From assembly GCF_018309085.1 (NCBI RefSeq), contig NZ_CP070502.1:2046001-2110000 (forward strand): DNA of 64,000 nucleotides, written 5' to 3'. The position numbers were made by a program, and so were the translations under genes. Shown here one piece after another: positions 30,710 to 39,293 of the stretch. Each line of letters opens with the position of its first letter. Position 1 is the first letter of the stretch. The DNA is from Sporosarcina sp. Marseille-Q4063. Its GTDB lineage: Bacteria > Bacillota > Bacilli > Bacillales_A > Planococcaceae. The notes under the pieces were generated by a model. The model was not told where the DNA came from. It saw only the letters and a list, made by a program, of their open reading frames with translations, and searched no databases.

Positions 30710-31477
30710 TTATTTGAATCCATGTTTATGTAATAATTCTTGTCCTTTTTCACTCGCGAGAAACACTAAAAATTCCTTAGCTTCATCGGGATTAGATGTA
30801 TCCGAAACAACCGCGCCAGGATACATGATTGGTTCATGCCAATCCGAATCAGCCGTAGCCACTATCGTTACTTTTTCCGATCGTAACGCATCACTCGCAT
30901 AAACAATCCCCGCATCCGCATTCCCCATCTCGACATGCGTCAACACTTGCCGCACATCCGAACCCAACACCAAACTCCCTTGCAATGAATCCCATAGATT
31001 TAAACCTTCAAGCACTTGCTTTGTATAACGGCCCACAGGCACACTTTCAGGTTCACCAATCGCTAAATGATCTACGCCCGCCGAATTAATATCATTGAAT
31101 GAAGAAACCTTAACCGGTTGTTCTTTATTTGCAATCAACACCAGCTCATTTTCAGCGAAGTCCACACGCGTTTCTTTCAGTATCAAATCTTCAACCTGCA
31201 GCCTATCCATATCGCTTTCGCTCGCTGACAAAAACACATCAGAAGGCGCACCTTGAATAATCATTTGCGCTAATTTACCCGAACCTCCGAAATTAAAGGT
31301 CAGTTCGATAGATGGATATTCATCTTCAAACACAGGCTTCAGCTCATTCAACACATCCGTCAAACTAGCCGCCGCTGAAATCATCAAAGTGGTTTTTTCC
31401 TCTTTGTCCTCAGGCGTACAACCGATAGGTACTAGAACCAAACATACCAAAACAAAAAAATATATAACCTTTTTCAT
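30710..31477 (-). CDS. modA: Molybdate-binding lipoprotein ModA
   Basis: The 255-residue protein has a signal peptide ending VPIGC (likely lipidated Cys about 20). A binding-protein domain follows with the ModA pattern: MISAAASLTDVLNELKPVFE, TFNFGGSGKLAQMIIQGAPSDVFLSASESDMDRL, and GNADAGIVYASDAL. It captures molybdate or tungstate outside the cell for ModB/ModC. ATG 31477 is set by AAGGAG nine bases upstream; a longer frame lacks a site. It leads modA-modB-modC. I found no molybdenum-cofactor riboswitch or ModE-type site upstream, and no Moco genes are in the window. Confidence 0.92.
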   Translation of the reverse strand: MKKVIYFFVLVCLVLVPIGCTPEDKEEKTTLMISAAASLTDVLNELKPVFEDEYPSIELTFNFGGSGKLAQMIIQGAPSDVFLSASESDMDRLQVEDLILKETRVDFAENELVLIANKEQPVKVSSFNDINSAGVDHLAIGEPESVPVGRYTKQVLEGLNLWDSLQGSLVLGSDVRQVLTHVEMGNADAGIVYASDALRSEKVTIVATADSDWHEPIMYPGAVVSDTSNPDEAKEFLVFLASEKGQELLHKHGFK

Positions 31478-31631
31478 CAAAACATTCTCCTTAGGAGCAA
31501 CATTGCAAATCACTTTATCTACCTACGAATTATATCATTACGGAATGAATAAACCCATAAGAGAGGATGTGAACTGGAAGAATCAAAAAAATCATTTCAT
31601 GAGGGTCAAGGACATTTCAAACTCTAATTTT

Positions 31632-32219
31632 TTACTGTAGTAAAAGTGCAACCGCGCATTGCAAAAGTAATAACCCCAATATAATATTTATGATTCGATA
31701 ATGTTTGAAATATGTATTTTGTAATAATCCGCCAAAAAATATCCAAGTCAGCGTAGCAATCATACCTACTGTGGCAATGATCATTTCAAAAAATAAAAAA
31801 GCCCCTAGTGATGAGTAATAAGGTGTAATATATCCTGTTAATGCGGTAATCCCAAATAAAAATATTTTTACATTAACAATTTGCAGGACAAAGCCCATCC
31901 AAAAAGAAGGTTGTTTGCCAGTTGTTTTATTGTCAGGCTTACTGATTGCAACCTGATAGGCAAGCCATACAATATAAATAGCTCCCGCATAGGTAAGTAC
32001 ATTCATAATTGGATTTATGAATTTGTCTAATCCAAAAATAAAGAAGGCACATAACGCTTGCACAAAAAAATAACCGGCAAAGATTCCGATGTATAAAGGC
32101 TTTCCTTTTTTCCATCCATAATTCGTCATTGTATTTAATGCCAGAATATTACCGGGACCCGGTGTAAAAGCATTTATTAATGCGTAGATAACAAACGAAG
32201 ACAATACTTGAACGCCCAT
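31632..32219 (-). CDS. LysE/RhtB-family amino-acid exporter
   Basis: The 195-residue membrane protein has about six helices and the family signature INAFTPGPGNILALNTMTNYGWKKG near the N-terminus. An internal VWLAYQVAISKPDN loop and VLQIVNVKIFLFGITAL follow. LysE/RhtB proteins export amino acids or related small molecules; the substrate is unknown. The ATG at 32219 has GGGAG about nine bases upstream. A TATAAT -10 box and a LysR-type operator (32311-32325) lie upstream. The LysR gene at 33784-34692, now separated by the tnpB element, is the likely regulator. Confidence 0.88.
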   Translation of the reverse strand: MGVQVLSSFVIYALINAFTPGPGNILALNTMTNYGWKKGKPLYIGIFAGYFFVQALCAFFIFGLDKFINPIMNVLTYAGAIYIVWLAYQVAISKPDNKTTGKQPSFWMGFVLQIVNVKIFLFGITALTGYITPYYSSLGAFLFFEMIIATVGMIATLTWIFFGGLLQNTYFKHYRIINIILGLLLLQCAVALLLQ

Positions 32220-32258
32220 ACAACATTCACTCCCTAATATAAATCATCATCAGACATA

Positions 32259-32325
32259 ATTATAAGGGAGCTCCCGGTTATAGCATAATACTTAAAAATC
32301 ATATCCTGACATAACTAAAAGTTAT
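32259..32325 (-). promoter_or_regulatory. lysE-type promoter with LysR-type operator
   Basis: On the minus strand TATAAT (complement of 32259-32264) has only a poor -35 17 bases upstream (TATGCT). ATAACTAAAAGTTAT at 32311-32325 is a perfect ATAAC-N5-GTTAT dyad with the T-N11-A pattern of LysR regulators, centred about 66 bases before the inferred start point. A weak -35 plus a -65 dyad is the normal LysR activator layout. Confidence 0.6.
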
Positions 32326-32592
32326 AACAAACTGAATATGAAGACAAGTTTTCATTTATTATTCCTGTTCAACCTTTTTAACAGTAATCCGGAAGAAGTC
32401 TCCCACTTCAAGTGCGTGAAGGGCATAGCCCAGCGGTAAGTGGGAGATGAATTTCGGTTAGTCATAGCCTAAAAGTTTGCTTTATTAAAACATACGTTCT
32501 ATAGTAATGGTAACCTAGTAATCTGAAGGTTCTATTTATAAAATAATCAGTCTTTCCATGGAGAACTATTTTCGGAAGTGAGGTGATTAGAG

Positions 32593-33696
32593 ATGGCCTA
32601 CAAAGCCTATAAATTCCGTATCTATCCAACAGAAGAGCAGGAAACCTTAGTGGCAAAAACGTTCGGCTGTGTCCGATTTGTTTACAATAAAATGTTAGCG
32701 GAACAAAAAGAAAACTATGAACGATTCAAAGACAATAAAGTTCTATTGAAGCAGCAAAAGTTTCCCACACCTGCCAAATATAAAGGGGAATTCGAATGGC
32801 TCAAAGAAGTCGATTCATTGGCACTGGCGAATGCACAATTGAACCTACAAGAAAGTTATCGGAATTTCTTCGAGGGACGTGCCAAATATCCCCGGTTCAA
32901 AACCCGGAAATCCAGGCAATCCTATACTACCAATATGGTGAATGGAAACATCAAGCTCGTGGACGGCTATCTCAAATTGCCGAAACTCAAACCGATAAAA
33001 ATGAAGCAACATAGAGAAATTCCGTCCCATCACATAATCAAATCCTGTACACTATCCAAAACTACGACGGGAAAGTATTATGTGTCCATCCTGACAGAGT
33101 ATGAACAACACGCCAAACCAAAAGAAATCAAAAGAGTCGTCGGTCTGGATTTTTCCATGAGCGGCTTATTTGTCGAGAGTGAAAAGGGTGGGATAGCCAA
33201 TTACCCTCGTTATTATCGACAAGCGCTTGAAAAACTTGCGAAAGCACAACGGATTTTATCCCGTAGGCAAATAGGATCCAATTGCTGGGAAAAACAACGA
33301 TTGAAGGTGGCGAAATTGCATGAAAAAGTAGTGAATCAACGAAACGATTTTCTCCACAAACAATCCTTTGCATTGACGCAACGATACGATGCCATTGTCA
33401 TTGAGGATTTGGATATGAAAGGGATATCCCAAACGTTGAACTTCGGTAAAAGCGTCATGGACACAGCTTGGGGAAGGTTCACGAAATTCCTCAAATACAA
33501 ATTGGAAAACCAAGGGAAGAAGCTCATCAAGATTGATAAATGGTTCCCTTCCTCCAAAACCTGTTCACATTGCGGACTCGTAAAAGAAGCATTATCCCTT
33601 TCTGAGCGAACTTTTCAATGCGCATGCGGTTTCGTATTATACAGGGATTGGAACGCTGCCATCAATATCAAAAAGGAAGGACTTCGTATCTTCTAG
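32593..33696 (+). CDS. tnpB: RNA-guided nuclease TnpB (OrfB), IS200/IS605 family
   Basis: The 367-residue protein has the N-terminal helix-turn-helix (YKFRIYPTEEQETLVAKTFGCVRFVYNKML), a beta-barrel region, and a RuvC-like nuclease whose three acidic residues are present: D186 in VVGLDFSMSG, E271 in AIVIEDLDMKG and D352 in YRDWNAAINIK. A zinc ribbon is formed by C324-x2-C327 and C343-x-C345. All catalytic parts look intact. TnpB proteins are ancestors of Cas12 and cut DNA guided by an omega RNA from the element's right end, favouring retention of the element. AAGTGAGGTGAT stands about eight bases before the ATG at 32593. Confidence 0.95.
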   Translation: MAYKAYKFRIYPTEEQETLVAKTFGCVRFVYNKMLAEQKENYERFKDNKVLLKQQKFPTPAKYKGEFEWLKEVDSLALANAQLNLQESYRNFFEGRAKYPRFKTRKSRQSYTTNMVNGNIKLVDGYLKLPKLKPIKMKQHREIPSHHIIKSCTLSKTTTGKYYVSILTEYEQHAKPKEIKRVVGLDFSMSGLFVESEKGGIANYPRYYRQALEKLAKAQRILSRRQIGSNCWEKQRLKVAKLHEKVVNQRNDFLHKQSFALTQRYDAIVIEDLDMKGISQTLNFGKSVMDTAWGRFTKFLKYKLENQGKKLIKIDKWFPSSKTCSHCGLVKEALSLSERTFQCACGFVLYRDWNAAINIKKEGLRIF

Positions 33697-33813
33697 CAAT
33701 AATGAATAAGAGAGCATGGTTCAGGCTTGCTAGCTAAGTCCATTTTGTGCCAGTGGGCGCAATTATCTTAGAAGCTCTCACCTCTAAGCATCGCGTAGGT
33801 GGGAGTAGTTCAC
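33697..33813 (+). ncRNA. Putative omega RNA (right-end RNA) of the tnpB element
   Basis: TnpB elements encode their guide scaffold at the right end, overlapping the 3' end of tnpB. Here 33697-33813 holds short hairpins, then GAAGCTCTCACCTC...AGGTGGGAGTAGTTCAC, ending at 33813. The guide would be the following bases (AGCATCCACATATATT), which are the flanking lysR sequence. The 5' limit, probably inside tnpB, is unknown. Confidence 0.55.
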
Positions 33814-34692
33814 AGCATCCACATATATTTCACCAAGTCGTGATAACGTGACATCTTTATGCTGTATTATTCCTACACGTATAAGTTCATCTACATTAAG
33901 AGGCACAGCAATAATATCATCCCCATGAAGATACTTAGGGAAAACGCCCGAAGAAATTGTGTATCCATCGAGACCAATCATAAAATTTACAATCGCGGCC
34001 CTGTCACTGACTTTGATGCTTTTCTTCACACTTCTAGTACTTAAAATTTCTTCTGAAAAATAAAAAGAATTGTACGCGCCTTGTTCGAAAGAAAGGCAAG
34101 GGTAGTCATCTAATTCTTCCAAACTAATCGATTCTTTGTCAGCTAATGGATGGCTTTTACTAATAAACACATGTGGTTTTGCTGTAAATAATTCTGAAAA
34201 GGTCAAATCCCTTTCTTTTAACAATTTTAATAAAACAGATTCATTATAATTGCTTAAATAAATAATCCCTAATTCACTTCGTAAATTTTTTACATCTTCA
34301 ATGATTTCATATGTTTTCGTTTCACGAAGCGTAAACTCATACTCAGAGGCCCCAAATTCTTTTACGAGTTCCACAAAAGCATTGGCTGCAAAAGTATAAT
34401 GCTGGGTTGAAACGGAAAAATGCTGCTTAGCTGGTTTTTCACTTAAATATTTTTCTTCAAGCATGTTATACTGCTGCAATACTTGTCTGGCATAACCCAG
34501 AAACTCAGCGCCTTCATTAGTAACAGTAACGCCCCGATTCGTTCTAATGAATATAGTAATTTTAATTTCCTTTTCCAATTCCTTAATCGCATTAGATAAT
34601 CTTGGCTGGGAGACGAATAAACTTCTTGCTGCTTCATTCATGGATCCCTTGCTTGCTACTTCTAATGCATATTTTAATTGTTGTAAAGTCAA
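33784..34692 (-). CDS. LysR-family transcriptional regulator, 3' end supplied by an IS element
   Basis: The 302-residue protein has the N-terminal winged helix MTLQQLKYALEVASKGSMNEAARSLFVSQPRLSNAIKELE and a LysR substrate-binding domain (SVSTQHYTFAANAFVELVKEF, CLSFEQGAYNSFYFSEEILST). TTG 34692 is chosen: AGAGGTG lies six bases upstream and MTLQQLKYALEVA is the usual LysR start. The last residues (after IYVDAV) and the stop are read from the right end of the tnpB element, so the native C-terminus was replaced. The main domains are complete, so function may survive. The likely target is the lysE-type exporter downstream; a coinducer is unknown. Confidence 0.88.
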   Translation of the reverse strand: MTLQQLKYALEVASKGSMNEAARSLFVSQPRLSNAIKELEKEIKITIFIRTNRGVTVTNEGAEFLGYARQVLQQYNMLEEKYLSEKPAKQHFSVSTQHYTFAANAFVELVKEFGASEYEFTLRETKTYEIIEDVKNLRSELGIIYLSNYNESVLLKLLKERDLTFSELFTAKPHVFISKSHPLADKESISLEELDDYPCLSFEQGAYNSFYFSEEILSTRSVKKSIKVSDRAAIVNFMIGLDGYTISSGVFPKYLHGDDIIAVPLNVDELIRVGIIQHKDVTLSRLGEIYVDAVNYSHLRDA

Positions 34693-34926
34693 ATTGAACA
34701 CCTCTTTTTTAGTTAAAAACATTCATTTAACAATAGATTTTACCGCTTTTCTATCGAACATATTCAAGTTTACAGGATTGACAAGCAAAGAGTGACTAAA
34801 AGAATTAGGCATTGGAAAAACTAATTTCCATGGCTTAAGAGATACTCATGCATCATTTTTATTTGCACAAGATATAGAATAGTATAAGACGAGACGCTTA
34901 ACAATGAAACGATGGGGGAATATGAG

Positions 34927-35661
34927 ATGGAATATGAGATTCATGGGGATCCTGACAAAGAAATTATTATCTTCATTCATGGAATCGGGGCAAGCTCTTG
35001 GATGTGGTGGCAGCAATTAGATGCATTTAATGATCACCAAATCTGCTTAGTGGATTTACCAGGCCACGGAAAAAATGCAGGTATTCCTTGGATTGATTTA
35101 GCGACCACGACACAAATGATTGCTGAAGACGTTATAGGTAATCAAAGCGCACATATAGTGGGCATTTCCCTAGGGGGACATGTTGCTTTGGAAATCGCTA
35201 AACATTATCCGCAAAAAGTCAAAAGCACTTTTATCAGCGGAATTACTGTGAATTCTATGCCTTATAAATTCCTAATGCCTATCCAATCACGCTTAGTTCA
35301 ACGGTCGCTCAGTAACACTCACTATCTCTATCGCTTGGCTAAAGAAAATTATCTTTTACCTGAAAATAAAATTGAAAAATTCATTCGAAACTATCAATTA
35401 CTGACAAGGGAAAATTATGAAGCGATCGGTTATGAAATTATGGATTTTCGTTTGGATGAATCTTATGCTGTCATTAAGCATCCTATTTTATTCGTGGCCG
35501 GTGATCAAGAATCAAGTGGTATTTTAAAGTCGTTAAAGGTTGCTCCTAAAATTATACAAGGAGCTGTAACAGCTAAGATTCCTAATGCTCAGCATATTTG
35601 GCCCGTTCAAATGCCCAAGGAATTTAATCACATATTAAAAGAATGGGTTAATAAAAATTAA
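34927..35661 (+). CDS. Alpha/beta hydrolase
   Basis: The 244-residue protein has the alpha/beta-hydrolase fold. The oxyanion segment is IIIFIHGIGASSWMWWQQL, the nucleophile elbow is HIVGISLGGHVALEIA (Ser about 79), the acidic residue is probably Asp in LFVAGDQESSG, and the histidine is in PNAQHIWPVQMP. These indicate an esterase, lipase or related hydrolase in the cytoplasm; the substrate is unknown. ATG 34927 has GGGGGA seven bases upstream; the ATG at 34912 contains that site, so it is less likely. It is divergent from the LysR gene, which might also control it. Confidence 0.87.
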   Translation: MEYEIHGDPDKEIIIFIHGIGASSWMWWQQLDAFNDHQICLVDLPGHGKNAGIPWIDLATTTQMIAEDVIGNQSAHIVGISLGGHVALEIAKHYPQKVKSTFISGITVNSMPYKFLMPIQSRLVQRSLSNTHYLYRLAKENYLLPENKIEKFIRNYQLLTRENYEAIGYEIMDFRLDESYAVIKHPILFVAGDQESSGILKSLKVAPKIIQGAVTAKIPNAQHIWPVQMPKEFNHILKEWVNKN

Positions 35662-35794
35662 GTTGTGTATGCGACTGCTTACTAAAAACCAGACAGTTTT
35701 TAATAAGTGGAATGATATTAGATGACCTCTTTGTGTTTATTAGGTGAGTGATTTTTAGTGATTTTGCAAGTTATTGTACACCTTCATAAAAAGT

Positions 35795-35829
35795 AAAAAC
35801 CCTCTCCCACCAAAGTGAGAAAGGGTTTT
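35795..35829 (-). terminator. Terminator after rpsI
   Basis: AAAACCCTCTC pairs with GAGAAAGGGTTTT (one bulge) around CCACCAAAGT; the minus strand ends GGGTTTTTAC. It lies 18 bases after the rpsI stop. Confidence 0.85.
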
Positions 35830-35847
35830 GAAACGCATAAAATAATA

Positions 35848-36240
35848 TTAACGTTTTGAGAATTGTGGTGCACGACGCGCGCCGCGAAGACCGTATTTTT
35901 TACGCTCTTTCATACGTGGGTCACGAGTTAAGAATCCTGCTTTTTTAAGTGCTGGACGGAAATCAGGGTCAACGTTTAGAAGTGCACGTGCAACACCATG
36001 ACGGATTGCTCCAGCTTGTCCTGTATATCCACCACCGTGAACATTTACAAGAACATCGTAGCTTCCTAGAGTTTCTGTAGTGTTAAGTGGTTGTTTAATG
36101 ACTTCACGAAGTGTTTCGAATGGTACGTAGTCTTCTGCATCACGGTTGTTGATGATGATTTTTCCATCACCAGGTACGAGACGCACACGAGCTACTGAAC
36201 TTTTACGACGGCCAGTGCCGAGATATTGTACTTGTGCCAA
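35848..36240 (-). CDS. rpsI: 30S ribosomal protein S9
   Basis: S9 is 130 residues, starting [23 protein letters not shown] and ending with the conserved basic tail [20 protein letters not shown], whose last residues reach the P-site t[26 protein letters not shown] is the central RNA-binding part. It follows rplM by 20 bases, the universal rplM-rpsI pair, and ends at a strong terminator. Length matches Bacillus subtilis. The ribosome site GAGG precedes the ATG. Confidence 0.98.
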   Translation of the reverse strand: MAQVQYLGTGRRKSSVARVRLVPGDGKIIINNRDAEDYVPFETLREVIKQPLNTTETLGSYDVLVNVHGGGYTGQAGAIRHGVARALLNVDPDFRPALKKAGFLTRDPRMKERKKYGLRGARRAPQFSKR

Positions 36241-36260
36241 AGCTATTTTCCTCCTCTAAT

Positions 36261-36698
36261 TTATCCGATAAGCTCGTAAGCTTCTGGATTTTGTGCTGCA
36301 TGTGGATGATCCGGACCAGCATATACGTTTAGTTTTCTATAAACTTGGCTGCCTAAAGGACCTTTTGGAAGCATTCCTTTAATCGCAAGTTCTAGCATTT
36401 TAGTTGGGTAGTTTGTACGCATTTCAAGCGCTGTACGCTCTTTCAAGCTACCTGTATATCCTGAGTGACGGTAGTATTTTTTATCTTTTAGTTTATTACC
36501 TGTAAGATGAATTTTCTCAGCATTGATGATGATTACATGATCACCTGTGTCAACGTGAGGTGTGAATGTTGGTTTATGTTTACCGCGTAAAAGTGCTGCA
36601 ACTTCTGAAGCAAGACGACCTAAAGTCTGTCCTTCAGCGTCGACAACGAGCCATTTACGCTCTACTTCGTGACCTTTAGCCATGAATGTTGTACGCAT
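36261..36698 (-). CDS. rplM: 50S ribosomal protein L13
   Basis: L13 is 145 residues: [20 protein letters not shown], then [33 protein letters not shown] and the end [13 protein letters not shown]. It is an early-assembly 50S protein. Length and start match Bacillus subtilis, and TAGGAGG precedes the ATG. A SigA-type promoter at 36806-36834 gives a leader of about 100 bases. In Bacillus such a leader carries an L13 autoregulatory element, but I could not confirm that fold here. Confidence 0.98.
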   Translation of the reverse strand: MRTTFMAKGHEVERKWLVVDAEGQTLGRLASEVAALLRGKHKPTFTPHVDTGDHVIIINAEKIHLTGNKLKDKKYYRHSGYTGSLKERTALEMRTNYPTKMLELAIKGMLPKGPLGSQVYRKLNVYAGPDHPHAAQNPEAYELIG

Positions 36699-36805
36699 GT
36701 TTAAATCCTCCTAATTTACCTTAAATTTCCCGTTTTATATCTATATCCCTAAACACAAATAACCTTCCGGGGCTTTTTTGTGGGGTTTTAGAAATACCAC
36801 TACTT

Positions 36806-36834
36806 ATCTTATACCGAATACGCAAGTAAGTCAA
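36806..36834 (-). promoter_or_regulatory. Promoter of rplM-rpsI
   Basis: On the minus strand TTGACT (complement of 36829-36834), a 17-base spacer and TAAGAT (complement of 36806-36811) form a SigA promoter between truA and rplM. Confidence 0.7.
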
Positions 36835-36867
36835 GCATTTTATAAAAAAACACGTGGCAAAGTTGCT

Positions 36868-37614
36868 CTAGTTTTCATACGTCACATTTTCCAAGTACAA
36901 ACCGTGTGCTGGCGCGGTTTTGCTTGCTTCTTTTCGATCCTGTAACTCAAGTATTTCCTTGACGTTTTCAGGGGTGTGCCAACCTATTCCAACCGCCAGT
37001 AACATGCCTGCAATAGTTCGCACCATATTGTACAAAAAACCGTCGCCTTCAATCGTCATGATGAGTTCGTCATTACTTTGTTCAACCGTTAATAAGCGGA
37101 TTGTCCGCACCCGATTTGATGTAGCGGTTTTCGATGAACAAAAACTTGTGAAGTCATGCGTTCCGATTAAATGGGCAGCCGCTTTCTTCATCTCTTCTAC
37201 ATCGGGACGCCATCTCTCCAGATGCACAGAGTAATTCCGCTCAAAAGGACTATGAACCTTTGCGGACGACCATTTGTATACATACGTTTTTCCAGTCGCC
37301 GAGTAGCGTGCGTGAAAGTTTTCATCTACATAGACCACTTCGACAATCCGGATATCCTTTGGCAGCAATACATTCAACGCCATCTGCCAGCGGTCTGTAA
37401 GCAATGTAAGCGGCGTATCGAAGTGAATGACTTGACCGTTAGCGTGTACCCCAGCATCCGTCCTGCCGCTTGCAACAGAGTGTATCGATTGATCTTTATG
37501 AATCTTCACCAATGCTTTATCAATTTCCGATTGGACAGTCCGCATGCCAGGTTGCGATTGATAACCCGCAAAATTCGTCCCATCATAAGCGACGGTCGCT
37601 TTTACACGATTCAT
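36868..37614 (-). CDS. truA: tRNA pseudouridine synthase A
   Basis: The 248-residue enzyme makes pseudouridine at tRNA positions 38-40. Landmarks are VAYDGTNFAGYQSQPGMRTVQSEI, the catalytic loop SVASGRTDAGVHANGQVIHFDT (Asp about 52), RYSATGKTYVYKW and GDGFLYNMVRTIAGML. Length is normal for the family. It follows ecfT by 12 bases in the conserved order ecfA1-ecfA2-ecfT-truA-rplM-rpsI and is probably co-transcribed with them. A weak hairpin and a T-run follow the stop before the rplM promoter. Confidence 0.97.
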   Translation of the reverse strand: MNRVKATVAYDGTNFAGYQSQPGMRTVQSEIDKALVKIHKDQSIHSVASGRTDAGVHANGQVIHFDTPLTLLTDRWQMALNVLLPKDIRIVEVVYVDENFHARYSATGKTYVYKWSSAKVHSPFERNYSVHLERWRPDVEEMKKAAAHLIGTHDFTSFCSSKTATSNRVRTIRLLTVEQSNDELIMTIEGDGFLYNMVRTIAGMLLAVGIGWHTPENVKEILELQDRKEASKTAPAHGLYLENVTYEN

Positions 37615-37626
37615 CTTTACAACCTC

Positions 37627-38424
37627 CTACCCTTTCAACAAATAAAGGGCGCCAATTAGCATAACGAGCAACACCATAGAAAATGTGTCACGCATACCCC
37701 ATCTCAATTGCCTGTAGCGCGTGCGTCCTTCGCCGCCGCGATACCCACGGACCTCCATCGCAATGGCAAGCTCCTCAGCGCGTTTAAACGCGCTGACAAA
37801 GAGCGGAACGAGAAGTGGAATCACAGCGCGAATGCGTTGTTTAATGGATCCCGTACTAATATCAGACCCACGAGCAAGTTGCGCCTTTAATATCTTGTCC
37901 GTCTCATCCATCAACGTCGGTATAAATCGTAACGAAATCGACATCATCAAGGCCAGTTCATGGACAGGCAATTTAAACCGCTTAAATGGATTTAACAAAT
38001 CTTCCATACCATCCGTAATCGAAATCGGAGACGTCGTCAGTGTCAAAATGGATGTCATTAAAACGAGAACTAGAAACCGTATGGAAATGAATATCCCTTG
38101 ACGCAGTCCCTCTTCATATATTTTAATTATTTTCCAATCGACAAGAAGCGTTCCTTCTTTCGTAAAGAAAATATGCATTAAAAAAGTAAAAATGATTAAT
38201 ATTAGGATCGGCTTTAATCCGTTAAGTAAAAAATAAAGACGAATGCGTGAAATGAAAATAACGAATAAAGTAAAAGCCAACAATAATCCGTAGGTCGCTA
38301 CGTTATTCGCAAGAAAAACAGCAATGACAAAAAACAGCACGAATAGCAATTTGGAACGTGGATCTAGTTTATGAACAAATGAATCGCCGGGTATATACCG
38401 ACCGAAAATCATTTTTTCTAACAT
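37627..38424 (-). CDS. ecfT: ECF transporter transmembrane protein EcfT
   Basis: The 265-residue protein has five or six helices and the two Ala-Arg-Gly-type coupling motifs (AQLARGSDIST and AMEVRGYRGGEGRTR) that touch the ATPases. MIFGRYIPGDSFVHKLDPRSKLL is the conserved N-terminus. EcfT links the EcfA1/EcfA2 ATPases with interchangeable vitamin-specific S components (for example for riboflavin, biotin or thiamin) encoded elsewhere. Its start overlaps the end of ecfA2 by seven bases. No S component is in the window. Confidence 0.95.
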   Translation of the reverse strand: MLEKMIFGRYIPGDSFVHKLDPRSKLLFVLFFVIAVFLANNVATYGLLLAFTLFVIFISRIRLYFLLNGLKPILILIIFTFLMHIFFTKEGTLLVDWKIIKIYEEGLRQGIFISIRFLVLVLMTSILTLTTSPISITDGMEDLLNPFKRFKLPVHELALMMSISLRFIPTLMDETDKILKAQLARGSDISTGSIKQRIRAVIPLLVPLFVSAFKRAEELAIAMEVRGYRGGEGRTRYRQLRWGMRDTFSMVLLVMLIGALYLLKG

Positions 38425-39293
38425 GAATCGGCACCTTCTTCCAAAGCTGCCTTTGCAATGAACTCGGCAAGTTGTTCTTCAGTAAGCGCGATACCAGGAA
38501 GCTTGCGACCGATTTTCTTCTCGAAGTCTCGTTGAAATTGTACAGAACGCGGCAACCCAAGTCTGTAGGAAGATAACTTCTCTTCATCAGCAAAAACTTC
38601 TTCCGGGGTACCTGTCATAACAGACGTCCCATTGCTCATGACGATTAAATTATCCGCATATCTTGCTGCATCTTCCATACTATGCGTGACAAGTATCGTC
38701 GTTAAATCTTCTTTTTCATGGAGTTGATTAAACAATTCCATGATATCCTTTCGTCCACGTGGATCTAGCCCCGCAGTCGGCTCATCTAGAATGAGGACGG
38801 AAGGTTTAAAAGCGAGAACCCCAGCAATCGCGACGCGTCGCATCTGCCCGCCCGATAAATCAAAAGGCGACTTTTCTGCGACATCTTCTGGGAGCCCTAA
38901 AAGAGTAATCAGTTCATACGCTCGTCGTTTTGATTCTTCTTCAGAAACACCAAAATTCATCGGGCCGAACATGATATCTTTTACAACTGTTTCTTCAAAT
39001 AATTGGTGTTCTGGAAATTGAAAGACGATGCCGACATGACGTCTTACATCCTTTAAACCTTTCGTCTTCGTACCAGCTGTTATCGTTGCGTCACCTATCT
39101 TCACAACGCCCTCTGAAGGCTTTAACAGGCCGTTTAAATGCATAAGCAAGGTAGACTTCCCGGAACCCGTATGACCGATAATAGCAGTGTAGGCGCCTGA
39201 ATGGATGGTCGCATCTACATCGTGCAAAGCTCTTTTTTCAAAAGGCGTGTCTTTACTATATAAATAACCTATATTTTGAAGTGAGATGTCCAT
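38418..39293 (-). CDS. ecfA2: ECF transporter ATPase EcfA2
   Basis: The 291-residue ATPase has Walker A IIGHTGSGKSTLLMHLNGL (about residue 37), Q-loop VFQFPEHQLFEETV, signature LSGGQMRRVAIAG, Walker B VLILDEPTAGLDP and switch VTHSMEDAARYAD. QMRR in the signature and the FPEHQLFE loop are typical of EcfA2 (YbaE, CbiO2). It pairs with EcfA1. The start lies inside the end of ecfA1 (25-base overlap), so translation is coupled. It ends within the start of ecfT. Confidence 0.95.
   Translation of the reverse strand: MDISLQNIGYLYSKDTPFEKRALHDVDATIHSGAYTAIIGHTGSGKSTLLMHLNGLLKPSEGVVKIGDATITAGTKTKGLKDVRRHVGIVFQFPEHQLFEETVVKDIMFGPMNFGVSEEESKRRAYELITLLGLPEDVAEKSPFDLSGGQMRRVAIAGVLAFKPSVLILDEPTAGLDPRGRKDIMELFNQLHEKEDLTTILVTHSMEDAARYADNLIVMSNGTSVMTGTPEEVFADEEKLSSYRLGLPRSVQFQRDFEKKIGRKLPGIALTEEQLAEFIAKAALEEGADSC

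Larger units (their letters stand above)
32393..33813 (+). mobile_element. IS1341-type (IS200/IS605 family) element with solo tnpB
   Basis: The unit contains tnpB but no tnpA. Left and right parts each carry a related hairpin: CTCCCACTT/AAGTGGGAG at 32400-32446 and CTCTCACCT/AGGTGGGAG at 33775-33805. The right end GTGGGAGTAGTTCAC is typical of this family. No target duplication or terminal inverted repeat is expected. The left boundary is approximate. The right end lies inside the 3' end of a LysR gene and supplies its last codons. Without tnpA the element would need one from elsewhere to move. Confidence 0.7.

Noticed and set aside
32456..32592. Remnant of tnpA upstream of tnpB
   Set aside because: The segment is too short, and no HUH transposase motif can be read in any frame.
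35662..35794. Possible gene between the hydrolase and rpsI
   Set aside because: Only short frames and A/T-rich sequence before the rpsI terminator; nothing supportable.
36699..36805. L13 leader RNA upstream of rplM
   Set aside because: A promoter and a leader of about 100 bases are present, but I could not fold the sequence into the known L13 leader with confidence. A covariance-model search would decide.
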